Source: Reticulascus tulasneorum (taxonomy: Eukaryota > Ascomycota > Sordariomycetes > Glomerellales > Reticulascaceae). Taken from it: 64,000 bases of DNA. How positions within the stretch are numbered: the first letter of the stretch is position 1; each line of letters opens with the position of its first letter. The stretch is from assembly GCA_001557505.1 (NCBI GenBank), contig LSAX01000009.1, positions 620,001 to 684,000 of the forward strand. Direction: 5' to 3'. This document shows positions 57,118 through 64,000 of the stretch, piece after piece. The notes below the pieces were generated by a model, which was given only the letters and a program-made list of their open reading frames with translations, was not told where the DNA came from and searched no databases. The translations under genes and the position numbers were made by a program.

Positions 57118-60100
57118 ATGGTATGTCCAACCCGATCATAACTTCTCTGCCCCAACTTAAGTCAGAACAGGCACATCTCCACGGCGGCGACTTTGATCCC
57201 AACTCTCCTGACCAAGTGAGCTACACGACAAGGCTGTGTTCTTTCTCCACCACTAACAACTCGTTAGTATCAGGCCGCAGAAGCACAAATCCCACAGAAG
57301 CAGGGAAGGACATACCATCAGAGTGGTCCTGTTACTGTACGTTTACCGCAATTCTCGTTTGTCTAAATCTCACACACTTTCTCAGTCGCATCCTTATAAT
57401 CAAAAACTCGAATATTCTCCAACTTCGCCAGGAGGGTCATCTATATCTACTCCAAGCCAAGCATACTATCAAACTCCACCACCTCAATTTACACCTATGG
57501 CCCAGCAACACTATCCCCAACAGCCTTATCAGACCCAGCAGCCTTACATGCAACAGCAGTACCAACAGCCTGTGAGTATACGTAACCTAGCCTTTCCATT
57601 AGTGTTTCAAGACTAACCAAGTAACTGCAGGCATATGGCGGCAACCATGGTGTACACGCTCCGCAACAGGATAGCCAAGGGGGCACAATGGTAAATTCAC
57701 TCTGTTGTTGGTTTTTCCGCTAGCATAGAACTCTATTGAGACCTAGTTAGGGCGAAAAATCCGTTGTTACGACTGAGATCACAACAGTCTCAAGCCCCAT
57801 AGATGTATGCCGCCCTCGGCCCTTGGTGAGACTTTGGCTGATCCGTGATATCGTAGAAACCCGATAAAGAGTTCCCAGTCCGCCTCAAGGGCTCCTATCA
57901 TATTTTCTCGTCCCCGGTTTCTTTCCGTTGGCACGGACCCCATCATTATCAGAAGCCAGGATGGGCCTACCAATCCAATCAGAAGCATCGCCATCGTGAT
58001 TTCGCCGGGAGAGTCTCGAACAAGCGATTGAGCGACCGGTATCTGCACCACACTGATGGCTATCTCCGCAAGTTGATTGTCCAAACCACGGACGATATTT
58101 TCAAAGAGGCAGGTAACTCCACTTGGAATCGGACCTATGTTCGCAAGGTTGCCCCACTCAGAGTTCGCATTGCCACCTGGGTCGTCGACTTCACGTATGA
58201 TCCTGAGAGCTGGAATGACTGGGGCATCATGATTATCCGAGCCTTGCCAGCTGCCATTGCCATGACACTAGTTGTAGGTACCACATACACTCACTCTGTT
58301 TTTCACGCTCTGACGTATTAGTGCTGGGATATCACACCACGACGTTGGGAGTTCAATGGGTGTTACGCACCCGTGAACTACCTGTATCATGGAGATGCTA
58401 AAGTTTGGAGCAACAATCTTGAGAATCGTCGAGGTCTGTCATCTGTGGCTCGCAAGGACGAAGTGTACCGCGCTCTCAAGCCCCGCCACCTTTGCTTCCT
58501 CAAGAACCCCTACGATGATGAACTGCACGGCATTGATGTTCGCCCAGTCGAACAGTGGGAGGCCACTGATGGCAAAGATGCCAACCTTGGCTATCTCTTC
58601 ATTGCGTACTCAACGCGCCACTTTAGCCATACATCCAGAGATGACATGGTCGCACTTCACCAAATTGCCGAAACAGCAGCCAGAGCTGCTAAGCTTCCCG
58701 CTTACTGGGTTGCGTGCAGCTGCATGAAGGAAAAGAGTGAAAAAGAAGCAGATGTATGAGTTCCTTGTATACTCATACTCTGAATATCATTGCTGACTTA
58801 ATCAGGTTTATCGAATATCTGACATTCTTCGCGGAGCTCAGGGCATGATCATTGCCGTGGGCAAATCGCAGGCTCAATCTGCGGAAGTCACAGGCAAAGC
58901 CAACACCGATGCACTGCTCCGTGAATGGGGTGATCGTATGTGGACATTCCCAGAGGTCCTGCTCAGTCCTGGGCAAAATATTCCCGTGTACACTCGTGGA
59001 AGTGATCTCCGAGCTCCACTCAGTCTGAGCAAGAATCAATTCGCTGCCCGAGTGTGGTTGAAAACAGACGCAGACGTGTCCAAGCAGCTTACCGACCACT
59101 ATCTTGGCAACCTCAACCTCAGTAGACTAGAGCTCGCTGTATTGGGCCTCAAATGCCTATATAGTAGGCAGACCACAGAATTCTTCAAAGGCGACCATGC
59201 GTACGCACTGATGGGTCTTTTGAGACTGCGACCTCAGGTTGACCAAACCGATAGTCCGTTCCAGGCATTCGCAAGGTACGTATTATCCAACCTGAACTCA
59301 CTACTTGCTAATTTGAGTCAAAAGATTGTCTCTTGCCAACGACTCGGACATGCTACTCGAGCGATACATGTGCACCCTCCCGTTGAGTCTCACGCAGCCA
59401 TGGTACAACATGGAAGATGCATACCACTCTTCACTCTGGGACATTACGCCATACTGTCAGGTTGCAGCCGTTTGTAACAATGACAGCGTAATACTAGATG
59501 GTGCCAGAGGCGCTAGCATTCGCTGGAAGTCTTTCTACCCCGTATACTACGGCCGGAAAGACTCCTTTAGACGCATGTTTGCAGGCATGGTCATGGAATA
59601 TAATGGCGTCAATCTCATACTCGCCAGTGTGTTCTTCGCATACGGCCCACTGAGTCCAATTTTCGTTCTCATCGGCATTATTTTTTTCGCCATCTTTTTG
59701 TACTTCTGGATCATGATGCCGACTCTTGTCAGGCTCATCTATGGCGGTAAGTTCGGCGAGGTCCAGGCTGCCCTGTTTGGCGTCGAGGGCTACTTGAACC
59801 AGCCGACGATCGAACGAGCTCTCTTTGGCGGGAATTTTGGAAGAATGAGCTGGAGTGTCAATGGAAGTCCTTTAAGTCGAAGCTATGTCAACGAATTTGG
59901 CGAACGCGTTGGCATGGATCCGACAAAGGACACGGATGTTCGTATTGCAGTTGAGAAAGCCAAGACAGCTAAGCCTGGCGACTTGAGAGTGAGTTCCATC
60001 TCGAGTCCCCTTCGCACCGGAACTCACTTATTAACGATTCACAGGTCTTCACTCTTGTCGATACATACAACATGGAGATCACCCTCTTCGAGGCAGTTAG

Positions 60101-60314
60101 ACCCCCGGTGTGTGTCTTCCTTTGTGCGTCCGAGGGAGGCATGCAACGCGCCATCGGCTGCTCCTACGACTGGACATCGCAAACCATGTATCGCGAGACT
60201 GTGCTGCGCATGCCTACTACGGTGTTGAACCGTATTGATAGAGTCCCGAGATTTAGGCTTGGACTCAAGAGGCCGGATACGCCTGCGTATCCTGTACAGG
60301 CCAGTCCTGTTTGA
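57118..60314 (+). CDS. HET-like membrane protein with Q/P-rich N-terminus
   Basis: Predicted 887 aa in 11 exons: 57118-57120, 57171-57215, 57274-57336, 57386-57571, 57631-57690, 57751-57804, 57857-58273, 58322-58753, 58806-59275, 59325-59988 and 60045-60314. The first exon is just the ATG, and the first seven introns are all phase 0. Residues ~30-140 are Q/P/Y-rich (QQPYQTQQPYMQQQYQQP). Residues ~370-500 resemble a diverged heterokaryon-incompatibility (HET) domain: LGYLFIAYSTRHFS, LPAYWVACSCM, YRISDILRGAQGMIIAVG and REWGDRMWTFPEVLLSP correspond to the LSYVWG, WVDALCI, M-IY-A and W-R-WT-QE motifs. Two or three membrane helices follow (NLILASVFFAYGPLSPIFV, LIGIIFFAIFLYFWIMM). HET proteins trigger cell death on non-self contact; for this membrane-bound variant that is inference. 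Confidence 0.75.
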
Positions 60315-61299
60315 GACTTTTTGCTAACTTAAGATGCAAATGCGTCGGGTTGGATGGTGTTTCTTGGCGAGACTGGCTCGAATGATTCATTGTAATCGCT
60401 TTTCTTTTGTCCTGCAGACAAATGTTTTCTCTGTTGGCGCTTAAATGTTCTGGTCTAATCACATTACATAACTCACTAAGACTTTTCAATATTATTTCAG
60501 AGACGATCGTGATACACTTTGTCTTGAATGCCACACGACTCCTGCTAAGTCATCATGTTAAGGGCCTACACAGTAGTACAATTGGGGAGATGGAAAACGC
60601 GTCACTCCCTGTAGGCGTCATGAACCATTTCCTTCATAAGAAAATTGACGGTTCACAAGTAGAATCTCGTGCCCGAGGCAATCGGAATATGCAGCTCAAC
60701 TCCCTAGGTAATTTGTCTAGTGGCTCGGCGCTGTAGGGCATCACGACCCCCCAATGGGGCTGCGCTGGGGGAGCAAGAGAGAGCCGGTCGTGTCATGGAA
60801 GTTGAAACTGCCAACTACCTACGCTTGGCTGGCCAGACACAAAGCTGAGACTTGCTGGATCAAAAGGTCACTAATTAATCTGTAGATTCCCCACCCACCT
60901 GCGGGACCCGAGCCAGAGCGAAGGCTCTTTGCTGGGCATGGGTCAGTTCAGCTGCCCCTCAAGTAAGCCATGTGGCGCTGCAATAATCCCTTCTCTTCCG
61001 CGTATTACTGGCGGAGATGGTTCCTACAGGCCCGTGAATCCACCTCAGCCAGCCAGCGGATATCCGTTGCGGGAGGCTAATTAATGGGCAGCAGCTCGCC
61101 CAATCCGCAGTCGACACACAATCCCAAAGTGAGCTGTAGGTTCGAGGCGTCCAGTAGCCGAGTCTCACAATCGATAGCTTTCTCGCAAGTCCGGGCATAG
61201 CATTCAAAAACCGACGACTGCCCACGATGCGAAGTCCAAATCCTTTTGTCATCTTCCTTCTAGAAAGAGACGCTGCTCTTTACCTCTAATTTCACTTCA
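60315..61299. other. Intergenic, no gene recognised
   Basis: About 985 bp between the HET-like and DUF2235 genes, both on the plus strand. Only short frames without motifs. Contains the DUF2235 promoter. Confidence 0.45.
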
Positions 61300-63788
61300 A
61301 TGGCATCGGATTCGACAACTGCTAGGGTCGTACCCTGCGCACATAGAACGGCAGCCGCACTGTACCCAAACAGCAAGCGACTTATCGTTTGTTGCGATGG
61401 AACTTGGAACAACACGTATGCCATCGCGCTGCAGACTTTTGGAATGGCTTGCTAATCGCGCTCTACTGACAGAAACGATCTTGGCCGCGGCCCGGCTAGT
61501 AACGTCAGCCGGCTTTCCGGTGCCGTCGCTCACAAATGCTGCTCCGGGATGCCTCAAATCGTCTATTACCACCCAGGAGCAGGAACCGAAGCCTCTCAGG
61601 TGGCACGCACTTTAGGAGGCATGTTTGGCGTGGGAGTGGCTCAGGCAGGTTGCCCCTTGTCATTGGTCTTGAGGATCAGACAGGAATCTAACAGTTCCAT
61701 GATCGCAGGACATTGTGGAGGCTTATCGATTTATATGCGATAATTACAACCCTGGGGATGAGATCATTCTCATTGGCTTCTCCCGGGGGGCTTTCACAGC
61801 TCGTTCAGTTGCCGGCATGGTCTGCGCTCTTGGGTTCCTCAACCGTGCCGGCTTGGATAACCTGCCCAACATCTTCCACGACTACCAGACATGGCAGGAC
61901 TGGAAGGACCCGGACAAGTACGATGAGAATGTACATCTCTCGGGCTTTACTCTCGGGAATCTGGAGAGGGTAAAAAGATTCCAGGCAGCAAGGCAATCGA
62001 CCAAATCGGCGGAGGCCAAAGTGCCATGGGAAGGAGGCGAACCTAGCTTGGTAGCAAAACTCGTCGATGAGAAGAGGGAATTCTTCAAATCTCTAACGGA
62101 AATGGTGGTCGAGGGCGAATCTAAGCCGAAAGAGAAAAAGATGCACCTCGGGAGGATGGCGAAGGCCTACCGAGAATTGCTGGCAAGGGTAAGCAACATT
62201 CATTTCCACGCTACCTGGCTGAGCTAAAGATCTGACCACATTGATACACTAGCACGAAATGTCATTAGTGATGCGTACCGACGAGCTTGATAGCGACGGG
62301 AATATCAAGTTTTCACCTGTTGAGGGAAAGGTTCGCGCAGTTGGTTAGTTCAGCCCCGTCATGCGACGAAAAGTCGATCTCATCGTTACTCATATACTCT
62401 CAAATCTAGGTGTTTGGGATACTGTAGGAAGTCTCGGTATGCCAAAGATGCCATGGGCTCATTACCACAACGGCCGCGGTGATGACGAGGTAACAGGTTT
62501 GACCAGAAGCTTTGATTACTTGAGACAATCGCTGATCGGTACAATAGTTGCGATTTGAGAGTCTCGATGTTCACCCCAACGTCGACTTCGCATTCCATGC
62601 ACTGGCCTTAGATGAATGGCGCTTTGCCTTCGGTCCAACCATGTGGGGTCGAAAGAATAACAATCGCACTGAGCTTCGGCAAGTCTGGTTCCCAGGCACT
62701 CACTGCAATGTAGGAGGAGGTTGGCCAGACCAACAAATTGCGACCATCTCGCTTGCATGTACTGTATCCCGTTATCAGCAATTGCTTTCGAAGTCGAAGC
62801 TGACCAGTATTCTACAGGGATGGCGGACCAACTGACATCCATCGGAGTGGAATTTAGCAAGTCGGAGATGAGCCGCATCTTCTACTCGGTTAATCCAGGC
62901 GTTGAGGTCCGGAAATGGGGCATGGGCAAGATATGCAGCCCCAATGGCGCAACCTCATACCCTGACAGGGCTTACTCCTGGGCTACAGCGCCGTACCGCA
63001 AGGTTGTTGGGACAAGCACTGAGATTTCGCCCCGGACACCAGGAATGTACACCGCGGACGGCAAGCGCGATGAGCCACTCATTAAGCCGAACGAGCTAGT
63101 GCACCCCTCAGTGAGGATTCGGTATCTTTACGATGGAATGGGTCTAGACGACACAGAGGTTTGGAGATGCCGTGCGTTGACAGAGAACAAGTATGCTCTT
63201 GTTAGCTACAAAGAACCATTGGTTCAGATCCGGTCAGGCCGTGTCCCGGGTGCTCTCGGAATCTATCATACCACACATGGAGCGGTGACTCCTTTCTACG
63301 ATGTTGTGCCGGACAACGTTGATGCCAAGCAGACACTGGTTAGAGTTGAGCAGCCTCATGAGGTCGATGATCTCTTCAAGCTTGATACGCCAACCGTGCA
63401 TTGGGCTTGGGTACGAGACGGAAAGGAACTTCCGGAAGAGCATATCGGCATGTGGGAGCGGATGTTCATCAAGGTCAACGAAAAGGTACTGGGCTGGTGG
63501 GAAAAGGACCAAGCAGCGAAAAAGAAGGCAGAGGAGGAGAAAAAAGCAGCAGAACGCGCCAACATGTGGGAAGCCAAGCGCTGGACTTCAGACACCTTGG
63601 CTAATGCTGGTGCTGGTCTTGGCTCGGTTCTGCAAACAGCCACTGGCAAGCTCGCTGGAGGCTCATTGACTAAGATCAAGCCTGAAGCGTTTACCCTCAA
63701 GTACGGGTATCACGACATGGTGTCGTGGCAGCAGGCGGATACGACGAGGAACTCTCGACCGCGTATCAATGGGCGAATCGGAGGGTAG
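61300..63788 (+). CDS. DUF2235 alpha/beta-hydrolase-like protein (Tle1-type)
   Basis: Predicted 706 aa. Exons 61300-61415, 61473-61644, 61709-62188, 62253-62343, 62410-62489, 62548-62758 and 62818-63788; phases agree. Motifs of the DUF2235 hydrolase domain: LIVCCDGTWN near the N-terminus, the nucleophile elbow GFSRGAFTARSVAG, VWDTVGSLG (acid residue) and WFPGTHCNVGGGW (histidine), giving a Ser-Asp-His triad. Bacterial relatives are type VI secretion phospholipase effectors (Tle1), and fungal copies are mostly uncharacterised. The second intron (61645-61708) uses a GC donor (GCAGGT). The C-terminal quarter contains a charged coiled coil (KDQAAKKKAEEEKKAAERAN). No signal peptide. It lies downstream of, and in line with, the HET-like gene. 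Confidence 0.85.
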
Positions 63789-64000
63789 TTTCCGAACTTG
63801 GCAACTCTGTCTTTGTAACATCCTCAGAAGAGGCTATCAATGTCCGATCAAGAGTATTGAAATATGGAAGATTGGAGTGTTTGAAGAGAATGATGACACG
63901 GGACATTGTCCCTTTCCAGAGACAAGCAAGTAAATGACAACACTATAATCTGTATGAGTGAACCAGGCATCTTAACAATATTTCACCACTTGGCAGAATA

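Overview
The window is nuclear DNA of a filamentous ascomycete. The genes carry 45-130 bp GT-AG introns with CTAAC/CTGAC-type branch sites and CAG/TAG acceptors. Several families are fungus-specific (Zn2Cys6 regulator with fungal middle-homology region, Clr5-TPR, HET-like, 2EXR, CorA-like, DUF2235), and the ERMES subunit Mdm10 is present. The RPS19 C-terminus (EEEEEDEE tail) and the domain set fit Pezizomycotina, most likely Sordariomycetes. That placement is inference from remembered relatives, not a search result.

Layout. 0-4 kb: a partial mitochondrial PGS1-like phospholipid synthase with a probable frameshift, a TLC-domain membrane protein and a hotdog thioesterase. 4-17.6 kb: a metabolic accessory run with a SnoaL-like protein, a wax-synthase-type MBOAT acyltransferase, a secreted amidase, a secreted GMC oxidoreductase and a Zn2Cys6 regulator, plus a small TTAA-flanked hairpin element; no PKS, NRPS or terpene core is visible. 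18.2 kb: a mitochondrial OsmC-like protein. 19-36 kb: a secreted-protease region with two paralogous S8 subtilases of 912 and 909 aa, a GPI-type S41 protease and a small membrane protein, and, between the second subtilase and the S41 gene, a Clr5-TPR protein with almost identical 126-bp repeats. 37-43 kb: a broken 2EXR gene, a polytopic membrane protein and a large single-exon protein with a deaminase-like H-x-E...C...C signature. 43-50 kb: housekeeping genes (RPS19, a ZIP zinc transporter, MDM10). 51-64 kb: genes resembling fungal non-self recognition components, namely an ankyrin protein interrupted by a 743-bp foldback element, a CorA-like two-TM protein, a HET-like membrane protein with a Q-rich N-terminus, and a DUF2235 hydrolase.

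Most notable. (1) The foldback element at 52166-52908 has perfect 42-bp terminal inverted repeats starting AGTCAAAACACC and a TA target duplication. It sits inside an ankyrin-gene exon. Its insertion creates a GTAAGT splice donor, and a downstream CAG would splice in frame, so it may act as a new intron. (2) The 41-43 kb protein may be an undescribed nucleic-acid or nucleotide deaminase. (3) The 51-64 kb block looks like an immunity/allorecognition-type island.

Exon structures were built by hand from splice motifs, reading-frame phase and expected protein motifs. Where the initiation codon is uncertain this is stated.
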